A stretch of 64,000 bases of DNA from CAVSVP01 sp963731125 (lineage in GTDB: Bacteria > Pseudomonadota > Gammaproteobacteria > Competibacterales > Competibacteraceae): positions 1-64,000 of the forward strand of contig CAVSVP010000032.1 in NCBI GenBank assembly GCA_963731125.1. Reading direction: 5' to 3'. Position 1 is the stretch's first letter. Every line of letters starts with the position of its first letter. Of the stretch, positions 10,141 through 19,190 are shown one piece after another. The position numbers were made by a program, and so were the translations under genes. Under the pieces are notes generated by a model. That model saw nothing but the letters and a program-made list of their open reading frames with translations. It was not told the DNA's origin and did no database searches.

Positions 10141-10667
10141 TCAAGGCCCATCGGTATAGAACGTGGCGTGCTGGCGATACACTTCTGGGATCTTCTTCCA
10201 AAGCTTTCTGGCACTGCGCTTGCTGCGATCTCCCACATGATAGCCAATCACCTGACGAGACTTCGCATCCAACGCTAGCCATAGCCACTGCAGGTTAGCC
10301 TTCTTGCCCACAAAGCTCCAGGCTTCGTTGGCTTCGACCTCCAGGCGTTGAACGATCACACCATCAGGCTGTTCGGGCAAGCGTACATTCAGATCCTCCG
10401 GAACTGGCTCATAGCACTCGACGGCAAATCGATCCGCCAACTTAGGCTCACCAAGGCCACTCGACAAATGCCTCGCAATGACACCCGTTCGGCTAATAAG
10501 CGCTTGATCAGCGCTCGAGCATCGTCAGGAATCAACGGATTCTCTGCGCTCAAGACAAACTGCCGCCCACAGTCTTTGCAGCGATGATTCCGTTTGCCGG
10601 TATGAATCAGACCGTTCTTTTTGTAGCGCTTTAAGCCGCATTGCGGAAAGCTCTCTCTGATAACCAT
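10141..10667 (-). pseudogene. IS1-like (ISNCY) transposase, 3' truncated
   Basis: The first frame has an IS1 InsA-type zinc finger (CGLKRYKKNGLI, NHRCKDCGRQF) and HTH (VSLRGICRVALVSL). The second, overlapping frame gives the catalytic half (FVGKKANLQWLWLALDAKSRQVIG), ending at ATFYTD. The two-frame organisation matches IS1 InsA/InsB frameshifting. The protein breaks off after the second Asp, at the DUF6399-like gene, so it is dead. The ATG at 10667 is the plausible start; an upstream in-frame ATG at 10760 would run into the neighbouring element's inverted repeat. Confidence 0.65.
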
Positions 10668-10708
10668 GGCCAAGCCTTCCTTCTGTGACAGGATTTGATC
10701 ATGAAAAT

Positions 10709-12145
10709 CCAGCGTTTCGGCTAAAATTGAGTCCAATTCTATTCTCACTACCCGCTGCACACTCGCCCATGCAAGTTGTCCGGAACTTATGCGCTAGTCT
10801 CTTCTGGTCTTCCCATCGCATTCAGGCCCGCAAAGATATGGTAAGCATAGAGCCTATCGGAGTCGACCTGTGCCCTGTTCCCAGAGCTGCCCCGAATGAG
10901 CTCTCGCGCTGACTTGGCGGTGAGATCCAAGAGGTTCCGCCTGAACCACGTCGCTCCGTGAGCCGCGAGTTCAACATCGAGATGGCTTAGGAGCCACAGG
11001 GACGACTCCACGTCATCCTTGAAGTCCACTCCACTGTTACGCCACCTCGCCTTCGCCGTGCCATGCAGGCGGTTGTCATTGGGCGAAAGATGCTGATGCA
11101 CGGGTGCAGGGTACGACACGTGCTTTGCGAACCCGAGCGATTCGAGAACACTCACGCCGCCCGGAAAGAAGGACTTCCCATTATCGCTGAAGACGACAAC
11201 GTTGCGCGGGATCTGGTAGCGCGCAAAAAACCGGCGCAGAAGCCCGGCACTCTCGCTGGCATAGAGGCGGGTCTCGTTCTGCTCGGCGCCAATAGAGATG
11301 ACGCGTTTCGCATGGATGCCGAAGCGTGCGAGAGCGTTCACGAGTTTGTCCCTCTCCTGGACCCACGCCTTGCGCCCGACACGATCGCGCCGGAATTTCC
11401 CATGGAACGTGAAGAGGACAGGCGGGGTACGGGTTACACCGTCGGACCAGACAACGGTGACGAGGCAGTTCGTGAACCGAGTGATCGCGGTGCTCGATTT
11501 TGGCTGAGCGCCACCAGCAGGCGCGTAGGTCAGGCGCCGATCGGTGCGGTGGCCCGTGAACGTGAAGTCGACGCTTGCCAGGAGCCCCTTGAGGTCTCCC
11601 GCACGCTGTCGCTCGCTCTTCCACTCAAACATCATCTTCGCGAGCGCGTCGACGTCCACCGTGAAGCCGCTGATCTTCACCTGGGAAACCTTCGAACTGA
11701 AGCCAAGGGCATGCAGGTAGTCATGCGCCGTCGTCTGGGCAAGCTCCACACCAAAGGCTGACGCGCAGAACGTCGAGAACGAGGCGAGCGAGACGACCTG
11801 GTTCGAGTCGTTCTGAGACAGGACCCAACCGGCTGCCATCTCGCCCTGCTCGTCGTCCAGAAGCGGCGCCGCTCCGCTGGCCTTCTCCGCCGTGAAGATC
11901 CTGCCCGTCGCCGCGTGGGCGTGCACCCAGCGGTCCAAAGACGACTTGGGCACCATGATCTCGGCGTCGGCGAGAACCTCACGAAAGACCGAGCGCGAGA
12001 TCCCACGCACCTCCAGCGGGCCCACGAGGCGTGCAACGAGTTCACGCTGGTCTGTAGACAACTCTGTTGACGGGTACTTGCGCTTCTTGGACATGGGGGG
12101 CTCTTCCGGCGAAAACGATAGACTCAATTTTATCCGAAATGCTGG
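10709..12145 (-). mobile_element. Tc1/mariner-like insertion sequence, 1437 bp
   Basis: 25-bp terminal inverted repeats flank one gene: the left begins CCAGCGTTTCGGCTAAAATT at 10709 and the right is the complement at 12121-12145, with two mismatches. The spacing is tight: 27 bp from the right repeat to the start codon and 54 bp from the stop to the left repeat. AAT lies immediately outside both ends and may be a 3-bp duplication. The gene is intact, so the element may be active. Confidence 0.75.
10787..12094 (-). CDS. DDE transposase of an unfamiliar IS630/Tc1-mariner-like type
   Basis: 435 residues from the ATG at 12094 (MSKKRKYPSTEL); the frame is open further upstream, but that extension crosses the inverted repeat and is rejected. 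An N-terminal helical DNA-binding half (SRSVFREVLADAEIMVPKSSLDRW) precedes a RNase-H-like core: Asp in ASVDFTFTGHRTDRR, Asp in VVVFSDNGKSFFPGG, then HLSPNDNRLHGTAKARW. In Tc1/mariner proteins the equivalent of the last motif is SPDLNPIE-x2-W, so the third acid appears to be His or displaced here. The exact family is unknown to me. Function as transposase is inferred from these motifs and the flanking repeats. Confidence 0.75.
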   Translation of the reverse strand: MSKKRKYPSTELSTDQRELVARLVGPLEVRGISRSVFREVLADAEIMVPKSSLDRWVHAHAATGRIFTAEKASGAAPLLDDEQGEMAAGWVLSQNDSNQVVSLASFSTFCASAFGVELAQTTAHDYLHALGFSSKVSQVKISGFTVDVDALAKMMFEWKSERQRAGDLKGLLASVDFTFTGHRTDRRLTYAPAGGAQPKSSTAITRFTNCLVTVVWSDGVTRTPPVLFTFHGKFRRDRVGRKAWVQERDKLVNALARFGIHAKRVISIGAEQNETRLYASESAGLLRRFFARYQIPRNVVVFSDNGKSFFPGGVSVLESLGFAKHVSYPAPVHQHLSPNDNRLHGTAKARWRNSGVDFKDDVESSLWLLSHLDVELAAHGATWFRRNLLDLTAKSARELIRGSSGNRAQVDSDRLYAYHIFAGLNAMGRPEETSA

Positions 12146-12218
12146 AATAACACGGAATCTCCGCACAGCGACTGGTGCACTACCGGCCGTTCGTTGCCCG
12201 TGAGAACCCGCCGAAAGG

Positions 12219-14246
12219 CTAGGGACGCAGGGCCTTTGCCAGATGCTGCCGAAACTTATCCGCCGGCATAAATCCCACCACGCGGTAACCCTGTCGTTCC
12301 TTGCCGTTCGGTCCAAAAAACACATAGGCGGGCGGGCCGAAGACACCGAAGTGGCGCATTAAAGCCTGGTCTGCCGCATCGTTGGCGGTGACGTCTGCTT
12401 TTAATAATACGGTATTATAGTTGGTCCAAGTGGTTTGTACGTCGGGATCGGAAAAAGTGTATTTCTCCATTTCTTTGCAGCTGACGCACCAGTCGGCATA
12501 AAAGTCCAGCATCACGGGACGGTTGTCGGCGTTGGCGCGGGACAGTGCCTGGTTCAGTTCGTCGAGGGTCTTGATCGGTTGAAAGGTGGATAATGGCCGA
12601 ATGATGCTTTCCTCTCCCTGTGCCATTCCCCGAGAAGCCATTAAGCTTACGCCACGTAAGGGCTGCAGAACGTCATGACCACCGGCGGCTACTCCTACTA
12701 GCAACAGAAAACCGTACGTCAGCAGCACTACCCCCAACCCTTTGCGCAGTGTCTGCCAGCCGGAGGCCCTCTCATCAAGATGCCTCAGGGCACCCATATA
12801 GATAGCAGAAATAATGAGCAGTAGCGCCCATAGCAGCATGGTGACTGCTGGCGGAATGATGCGCTCCAGCATCCAAATAGCGACTCCCAGCAGCACCACG
12901 CCGAACACGGCTTTGGTCGCCTCCATCCAGCGTCCGGCCCGGGGTAGCAGGTGGCCTCCAGCGGTGCCGACGAGTAACAACGGCACGCCCATGCCTAGGC
13001 TCATTATAAATAAGGCGGTGCCTCCCAAAACAAGATTACCGGTGGCGGCGATGACCATCAGTATGCCGATTAATGGCGCCGCCACGCAAGGGCCGACAAT
13101 CAGCGCCGAGAGCAATCCCATTATCGCTACCCCCACATAGGTACCGCCTCCCCGGCTGTTGCTGACTTGGGCGAGTTTGCTTTGCCAACTGGCCGGTATT
13201 TGCAGGTCATAAAAACCGAACATGGATAGGGAAAGCAACACGAATACCGCGCTAAAGGAACCCAATACCCAGGGGTTCTGAAACAGGGCTTGAATATTTT
13301 GACCGAAGCTGGCTGCCAGCACTCCCGCTACGGTGTAGGTCACTGCCATGGCCAGCACATAAATCAGAGACAGCATAAAGGCTTTATAGCGGGTAACGTT
13401 TTCGCCTTGACCCACGATAAGGCTGGAGAGGATAGGAACCATTGGAAAAATACAGGGGGTAAAGGCGAGCAGCAGACCAAAACCAAAAAAAGCCGGCATG
13501 GCCCAAAACCGTTCTTCGACCAACATGCTAGCGATAAGACCTTGTTCGGACGCCGCGACGCTGTCGGTTGGCGCTGCAGTCGTAGCAGACGCCTCGGTCG
13601 CTTGCAAAGGTAACGGTGAGGCTGCGGTGGCCTCCAGAGGCGGTAAAGTTACGGAAACGGTCTTAGTAATGGGAGGAAAACAAATACCTATGTCGGCGCA
13701 ACCTTGATAGACGGTTTTTAACTCCAGTCGGTCGGGTGCTCCGGATTTCCGCTGCACAGGTATTGCAATTGCGATGTGCTGCCGATAAATTTCCTGCCGG
13801 CCGAAAAACTCGTCCTCCTTTATCTTGCCGGCGGGAAAGCGAGGTTTGCCTAAGCGGATGCCAGAGGTGAGCGCGGTAAACTGAAACCGTCCCCGGTACA
13901 GATAATAACCTTCGGCGATATTCCATCGGGCCGCGATCAGGTCAGCACTCGGGGCAGTCACGGTTAGCACATAAGCCTGTTCAGGATCCAGCAGCTCGTC
14001 CGTTTCTTGGGCCTGAACGGGGCCTATGAGGAGGGCAAGCAATGCCGCGCAGAAAACCCCTGGCCTGGGGTGCTTGAATAGGGTTACCCAATTCCAAGGA
14101 CGACCGAACCGATAGAATGCAGTCGGCTCCACCTGAGGGACAGGGCGATGAGCGGCGGCGTCCCGCAGTTTTGCTGGACGTGTCTTTGCGGAACTGATGG
14201 GTGGTGGTGTTGGATTTTGATGATCAGCAAAAGCTATGGTTTGCAT
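12219..14246 (-). CDS. dsbD: Thiol:disulfide interchange protein DsbD
   Basis: Inner-membrane electron carrier that passes reducing power from cytoplasmic thioredoxin to periplasmic disulfide isomerases and cytochrome c maturation. All three parts are present: a signal peptide (HPRPGVFCAALLALLIG) and N-terminal domain with the active Cys pair in YQGCADIGICFPP; eight-helix membrane domain with the paired Cys in FTPCIFPMVPI and VGPCVAAPLIG; and a C-terminal thioredoxin domain with WCVSCK. The frame begins at a TTG (14282); the ATG at 14246 is preferred. Either way about 60 residues precede the signal peptide, which is unusual. No partner gene is adjacent. Confidence 0.95.
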   Translation of the reverse strand: MQTIAFADHQNPTPPPISSAKTRPAKLRDAAAHRPVPQVEPTAFYRFGRPWNWVTLFKHPRPGVFCAALLALLIGPVQAQETDELLDPEQAYVLTVTAPSADLIAARWNIAEGYYLYRGRFQFTALTSGIRLGKPRFPAGKIKEDEFFGRQEIYRQHIAIAIPVQRKSGAPDRLELKTVYQGCADIGICFPPITKTVSVTLPPLEATAASPLPLQATEASATTAAPTDSVAASEQGLIASMLVEERFWAMPAFFGFGLLLAFTPCIFPMVPILSSLIVGQGENVTRYKAFMLSLIYVLAMAVTYTVAGVLAASFGQNIQALFQNPWVLGSFSAVFVLLSLSMFGFYDLQIPASWQSKLAQVSNSRGGGTYVGVAIMGLLSALIVGPCVAAPLIGILMVIAATGNLVLGGTALFIMSLGMGVPLLLVGTAGGHLLPRAGRWMEATKAVFGVVLLGVAIWMLERIIPPAVTMLLWALLLIISAIYMGALRHLDERASGWQTLRKGLGVVLLTYGFLLLVGVAAGGHDVLQPLRGVSLMASRGMAQGEESIIRPLSTFQPIKTLDELNQALSRANADNRPVMLDFYADWCVSCKEMEKYTFSDPDVQTTWTNYNTVLLKADVTANDAADQALMRHFGVFGPPAYVFFGPNGKERQGYRVVGFMPADKFRQHLAKALRP

Positions 14247-14282
14247 GCGTATTGGTTTTACCTCAGAATGCCTTGAAAGCAA

Positions 14283-14768
14283 GATGCGATGGCCCGGCCA
14301 ATACCATCGGCGTTCCTGCGCAACGATTCAACGATACATGCCTAATTCATACTCAGCTGCGAGACTGTACCGTATAAAACAGGAAAGCACTGGTTTTCAT
14401 CAGCAGGCGGTACGGCCAGGCCACTGCTTCGGTAATCTCCTTGTTGTACATAGAGACGCAGCCGCTTTGCAAGTTTCCTGTATTCGTTTTGCAATACCAT
14501 GACATTGGGCAACGCAAAGCTTTGGCAGCATCGCCAAAAGCGCCCGCTAAGCGGCTGAACCGCCGTTCTCCACGCCTGTAGTGGCTGCGGGGTTTGCTAA
14601 TAAGCAGGGCTTTTGCCGGGTACTCTACCTTTGCAGGATGGTTATCGATTTCCCCTCGAAACGTCTACTGTGGGTTAACATGACGCTGATAAGGGTTGGG
14701 ACAAAGGAACAATACTATACCTTTTCTGACTAAGCATGGCGCTGAAAAACAACACCGGGGGAAAGTTT
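14283..14768. other. Intergenic region between divergent dsbD and a binding-protein gene
   Basis: About 490 bp with no supported gene. It must carry the promoters of dsbD (leftward) and of the binding-protein/GGDEF pair (rightward). A short hairpin (CTTTGGC-agcatc-GCCAAAG) lies near 14520-14537. I could not pick a convincing -35/-10 pair or a known riboswitch. Confidence 0.5.
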
Positions 14769-15512
14769 ATGCTGGGACGATGGCTATATGGATTTGTTCT
14801 GCTGCTGACGCTCACTGCTGGCAGTTTGGGATGGGCTGAGACTAGAACATTTCGGATCTACACGGAAGAGTTTCCTCCTTACAGTTACCAGGAAAACGGC
14901 AGAATTACCGGCATCGCCACAGAAGTTGTGCGGGAGATCATGCGCCGTGTCGGCCATCCTGATGCCATTAAACTGGTCCCCTGGAAACGGGCCTATCGGG
15001 AACTGCTGACCCAAGATAACGTGGCCATCTATTCCATGACCTTGCTGCCGGCTCGTGAGCCTTTATTTCGCTGGGTTGGACCTCTTGTGGAATATCGGTT
15101 GGTTCTGCTGGGACGTGCGGATTCGCATATCGTGGCGAAGACGTTGAACGACGTGCGTCAGGTGGAGCGCATTGGCGTACTCGATGGAGGGGCCGCTGAG
15201 GCCATTTTAACCGAAGCTAATTTTACCAACCTGGTGCCGCTGATCAGCGCCGGTCTTAGCGCTTATCGTTTGGTGCTAAGAAAGCATATTGATCTTCTCG
15301 GCGGCGATGTGAGGGAATGGAAGTACTTTGCGCAGCGAGCCGGCTTAACGCCGCAATCGTTAAAACCTGTCTATACCCTTCGCAAGAATCAAATGTATCT
15401 GGCTTTTTCTCGCGCTACCCCGGTTGAAGTCATCGCACGATGGCAAACAGCGCTGGATGCCATGCGTGCCGACGGTAGCTATGCCGCTATCATAGCAAGC
15501 GACTGGGATTGA
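14769..15512 (+). CDS. Periplasmic substrate-binding protein (SBP_bac_3 family)
   Basis: 247 residues with a signal peptide (LYGFVLLLTLTAGSLGWA) and a solute-binding fold: FRIYTEEFPPYSYQENGRITG opens lobe 1, then EVVREIMRRVG and VPWKRAYREL. Such solitary family-3-like proteins often feed a signalling partner rather than an ABC transporter. Here no permease or ATPase follows, but a GGDEF-EAL protein with a periplasmic domain begins 140 bp downstream, so a sensing role is likely. The start at 14769 is chosen because GGGGGAAAG sits 4-5 bp upstream; an in-frame ATG at 14736 lacks an SD. Confidence 0.82.
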   Translation: MLGRWLYGFVLLLTLTAGSLGWAETRTFRIYTEEFPPYSYQENGRITGIATEVVREIMRRVGHPDAIKLVPWKRAYRELLTQDNVAIYSMTLLPAREPLFRWVGPLVEYRLVLLGRADSHIVAKTLNDVRQVERIGVLDGGAAEAILTEANFTNLVPLISAGLSAYRLVLRKHIDLLGGDVREWKYFAQRAGLTPQSLKPVYTLRKNQMYLAFSRATPVEVIARWQTALDAMRADGSYAAIIASDWD

Positions 15513-15654
15513 CGCTACAGTGCCAAGACGATCGCCAAGGAACCGATTGCTGGACGGTCGGCGTGAGAATTTTTTATTGAAATTCGCCTGGAATTCGCCT
15601 GGGGTTGGTTCCAGGAAGATACGTTAGCCATCTCGGAGTGTTATCAGGAGAGTT

Positions 15655-18075
15655 ATGCTACCGTTTCGCAAACGGATTTCTGTCAGGCTGGCGCGGATCA
15701 GCGTGGTCAGTGCATTTATTTTAGGTCTGTTGATAAGCCTTGTGCAGCTCTGGCTGGATTTCCGCCAGCAAGAGCTGGCTCTACAACGCACTATCCAGCA
15801 TATCCTGGCAATGGCCGAGGGGCCGGCCGTGCAAGCCGTCTATCACCTGCACGAACCGCTTGCGTATGAAGTCGTCGACAGCCTTCTCGATTATGACTTT
15901 GTCAGCGAGGCGCGGATTTTCGATGAGTTAGGAAATATCCTGGCGTCGGGCTACGCTTCCTCAACGGCGAGCGAAACGCGCTGGCTTACCCGCTGGCTTA
16001 TCCAGGATGATGCAAGCTATACCGTTATTTTGCGTTTACCGGGGATGGACACTGGAAAATTTGGCAAGCTGTCGGTCGTGGTGGATTGGGATCGGGCATT
16101 GAATGAGTTTTTCAGCCGTTGGAAGCGCGTCATTCTCAGCGGCGTTTTGCGTACTTTATTGTTTGCCGGTCTGCTGATCAGCTTTTTCTACTATCTGGTG
16201 ACCAAGCCGCTGACTCGGCTGGTCAGTGCCTTCGATGGCATCGATCCTTACAAGCCGGGGGATAGCCGATTTCCCGTTTTGCCGGGTCACGAGGCTGATG
16301 AGTTGGGGCTATTGGTCCGCTCTGCCAACGCCTTTCTCGCCGCTAATCAAATCCATGTGACCGGGCGTCTGCGCGCCGAAAAGGCTCTCTTTGAAGAAAA
16401 AGAACGCGCCGAAGTGACGCTACATTCCATCGCTGACGCCGTGATAAGGACCAATCAGCACGGCGTCGTAGAGTATCTCAATCCAGCGGCGGAAACGTTG
16501 ACCGGCTGGAAGTTCCATGAAGCGCGTGGGCAACCGCTGGATGACATATTTCGAGTTGTCGATGAACAACACTGCAGGCCTGGCACGAATAGTCTGCTCC
16601 GGTGTTTAACACGAGACCAGGTGGTCAAGTTGCAGGAGCCGCTGGTGTTGCTCAGTCGCGACGGTAAAGAGTATGCGATTCAAGATGCAGCGGCACCCAT
16701 TCATGGCCGTCATGAGGAACTGGTCGGTGCGGTGTTGACTTTTAGCGATATTACCGAGGTGCGGTGTCTGGCTCGGGAGATGAGCCATCAGGCGAGGCAT
16801 GATGCTCTGACCGGTCTGATAAACCGGCGTGAGTTTGAGCGGCGTTTGCAACGGGTCTTAACGGACGCCAAAACGCATGCCCATGAACATGCGTTGTGTT
16901 ATCTGGACCTGGACCAGTTCAAGCTGGTTAACGACACCTGTGGGCACGGGGCAGGGGATGAGTTGCTGCGGCAAATTAGCACTCTAATGCAAGGAGAAGT
17001 GAGAAAACGGGATACGTTGGCCCGGTTGGGGGGGGATGAGTTTGGGGTTTTGCTGGAGCATTGTTCCCTTGACCAGGCCATGCGGGTAGCCGGTGCCTTG
17101 CGGAAAGTTATTGAGGATTTTTATTTTTTATGGGAAACCCGGCGCTTTAACATTGGCGTGAGTATTGGAGTGGTAGCCATCACAGCCGCCGGCGAAAATC
17201 TTGCACAGGTATTAAGTGCAGCCGACAGCGCCTGCTACTTAGCCAAGGAGGCGGGGCGTAATCGCATTCACCTGTATCGCCTGGATGACAAAGGGTTGGC
17301 GCGCCGCCGTGGCGAGATGCAGTGGATTGCCAGAATTCACCAAGCATTGGCCGAGAACCGCTTTCGCCTTGACTTTCAGCCCATTGATCCGATTGACGGC
17401 AGCGAGAATGCAGGAGTGCACTACGAGTTGCTCCTGCGCATGGAAGACGCTGAGTTGGGTCTCGTATTGCCCAGTATGTTTCTACCCGCCGCCGAACGTT
17501 ACGGGCTGGCTATCCGGATAGACCGCTGGGTCATCAGCACGGCTTTTGCATGGCTTAACCGCCATCCCCGGCATTTGCAGGGTCTGTACCTGTGTGCTAT
17601 CAATTTATCCGCGCTTTCTCTGGGCGACGAGGAATTCTTGCAGTTCGTGATTCAGCAATTCGAGCTGACCAACATTCCACCCACTAAGGTTTGCTTTGAG
17701 ATTACCGAGACAGCCGCTATTGCAAATTTCACGAATGCGCTTCATTTTATGCAAATCCTCAAGGAGCGGGGCTGTCGTTTTGCGTTGGACGACTTCGGTA
17801 GCGGACTGTCTTCGTTCACCTATTTAAAAAACTTCCCGGTCGATTTTCTCAAAATTGATGGCGCATTCGTAAAGGATATTATTAACGATCCCGTTGACCT
17901 TGCGATCGTCAAATCCATCAATGAGGTTGGTCATGTGGTCGGCAAGCAAACCATCGCCGAATTTGTGGAGAATGCGGCCATCCTCGACAAGCTGCGCAAG
18001 ATTGGCGTTGATTACGCTCAGGGCCATGGCATCGGCCGACCGCAATCTTTAGCGGTCATGACATTGGAAAAGTAA
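15655..18075 (+). CDS. Membrane PAS-GGDEF-EAL protein (cyclic-di-GMP turnover)
   Basis: 806 residues. A first membrane helix (about 13-33), a periplasmic sensor region, a second helix (about 165-185) and a HAMP-like linker are followed by PAS (about 250-370), GGDEF (about 380-540; RLGGDEFGVLL intact) and EAL (about 570-800). The EAL signature reads ELLLRM, and the other catalytic motifs are present: NLS, EITET, DDFGSG, KIDG, EFVE and QGHGIGRP. Both synthesis and hydrolysis are therefore possible on sequence. The ATG follows CAGGAGAG. It is probably co-transcribed with the binding protein upstream, which may present ligand to the periplasmic domain (inference). Confidence 0.92.
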   Translation: MLPFRKRISVRLARISVVSAFILGLLISLVQLWLDFRQQELALQRTIQHILAMAEGPAVQAVYHLHEPLAYEVVDSLLDYDFVSEARIFDELGNILASGYASSTASETRWLTRWLIQDDASYTVILRLPGMDTGKFGKLSVVVDWDRALNEFFSRWKRVILSGVLRTLLFAGLLISFFYYLVTKPLTRLVSAFDGIDPYKPGDSRFPVLPGHEADELGLLVRSANAFLAANQIHVTGRLRAEKALFEEKERAEVTLHSIADAVIRTNQHGVVEYLNPAAETLTGWKFHEARGQPLDDIFRVVDEQHCRPGTNSLLRCLTRDQVVKLQEPLVLLSRDGKEYAIQDAAAPIHGRHEELVGAVLTFSDITEVRCLAREMSHQARHDALTGLINRREFERRLQRVLTDAKTHAHEHALCYLDLDQFKLVNDTCGHGAGDELLRQISTLMQGEVRKRDTLARLGGDEFGVLLEHCSLDQAMRVAGALRKVIEDFYFLWETRRFNIGVSIGVVAITAAGENLAQVLSAADSACYLAKEAGRNRIHLYRLDDKGLARRRGEMQWIARIHQALAENRFRLDFQPIDPIDGSENAGVHYELLLRMEDAELGLVLPSMFLPAAERYGLAIRIDRWVISTAFAWLNRHPRHLQGLYLCAINLSALSLGDEEFLQFVIQQFELTNIPPTKVCFEITETAAIANFTNALHFMQILKERGCRFALDDFGSGLSSFTYLKNFPVDFLKIDGAFVKDIINDPVDLAIVKSINEVGHVVGKQTIAEFVENAAILDKLRKIGVDYAQGHGIGRPQSLAVMTLEK

Positions 18076-18082
18076 GGCCGGA

Positions 18083-19153
18083 CTATTGCCGCAAACCAAG
18101 CGGATCGTCGGGATTAACCCCTTCCATAAAGGGCAATTTTCGGTCTGCGTTAGTAATTTGGTAAACCTTGCCGATCCAATTGCCGACTACCGCTTCGGCG
18201 GTATCATGCCAAGTGTTGTGAAGTCTGCCCGTGATCAGCGCCTCGGGAAACTCGGGCAGTTTTGTGCTGCGCTGCAGGGCGGCCCGCAGTCGCTCCTGGT
18301 ACTCGTCCAGTATGGCTTGCGTCTGGCGATCAAAGTAATGCTCGGGGAATGGCGGATAATCTTCCCGTTCGCCTTGGGCAAAGCGATTCACTTCGCGCTT
18401 GTATTCCTTAAGCAGGCTATGGGTATCGTATTCCTGATGTCCTTGAAAATAGACTGTCTGAAAGCCATCCCGGCTGACCGCCAGATGTACGCCGGCCTCT
18501 TGGCTTTCCACCAGCACCGGAAGGTCTGCGGCCGCGAATTGGTCGCGGCTAATTTCGTTGAAACGGGAATGAGGCACATCAAAGCACGTATTCACGTCGT
18601 TGACGAGGGGATGGCGAGCATCCACAACACAGTGCTGATAAACGCCCCAGCGTTTTGCGGGCAGGCGGCGGCGTTTCTGACCGTGCCGGAATTGCAATAC
18701 CGCATGGGTAGCCAGACATGAGCATAAAGTTGAAGTGACATTCTCTTCGGCCCAGCCGATCACTTCAATGAGGGGTTCCCAAAAAGGCTCAGCCGCTAGA
18801 TCAGGCTGGGTGACATTGGCGCCGGTAATAATTAAGGCGTCCAGTCCGTCTCTTTGAATGGTCTCGAAAGAGTCGTAATATCGTGCGATGTATTCCAGAG
18901 CCTGAGAGCTGCGCTTAAGATCCTCCAGGGTAAAGGGGTGCATATAAAATTGGGCAATGGGATTGCTCTCCCCGACCAAGCGAAAGAACTGCCGCTCGGT
19001 GGCGCCCAGCGCCGTATCGGGCATCATGTTCAAAAGCCCGATATGCAGTTCCCGAATATCTTGATGTAGCGCCCGATTGGGTGCGAGCACCGTCTGACCT
19101 TCGCGCCGCAGCCGCTCGAAGGTCGGTAAATCTGAATTGGCAACCAAAGGCAT
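18083..19153 (-). CDS. metA: Homoserine O-succinyltransferase family (MetA-like)
   Basis: 356-residue HTS-family acyltransferase that activates homoserine for methionine synthesis. It carries HIGLLNMMPDTALGATERQF, the nucleophilic Cys in TLCSCLATHAVLQF, PHSRFNEI, and the catalytic His/Glu in YFQGHQEYD. Whether succinyl- or acetyl-CoA is used cannot be decided by eye. It is the last gene of an apparent three-gene minus-strand run with two nucleotide-binding proteins (gaps of 37 and 30 bp), and converges on the GGDEF-EAL gene with only 7 bp between stops. Confidence 0.9.
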   Translation of the reverse strand: MPLVANSDLPTFERLRREGQTVLAPNRALHQDIRELHIGLLNMMPDTALGATERQFFRLVGESNPIAQFYMHPFTLEDLKRSSQALEYIARYYDSFETIQRDGLDALIITGANVTQPDLAAEPFWEPLIEVIGWAEENVTSTLCSCLATHAVLQFRHGQKRRRLPAKRWGVYQHCVVDARHPLVNDVNTCFDVPHSRFNEISRDQFAAADLPVLVESQEAGVHLAVSRDGFQTVYFQGHQEYDTHSLLKEYKREVNRFAQGEREDYPPFPEHYFDRQTQAILDEYQERLRAALQRSTKLPEFPEALITGRLHNTWHDTAEAVVGNWIGKVYQITNADRKLPFMEGVNPDDPLGLRQ

Positions 19154-19190
19154 GCTTAACGATCTCGTCTGAGAAGACTGAAGTTGAACA

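Noticed and set aside
12095..12346. 84-residue upstream extension of the mariner-like transposase frame
   Set aside because: It crosses the right inverted repeat of the element and overlaps dsbD, and has no SD; the ATG at 12094 fits the element.
18086..18721. 211-residue plus-strand ORF opposite metA
   Set aside because: It is antisense to a clearly recognisable enzyme and has no domain; a composition-driven open frame.
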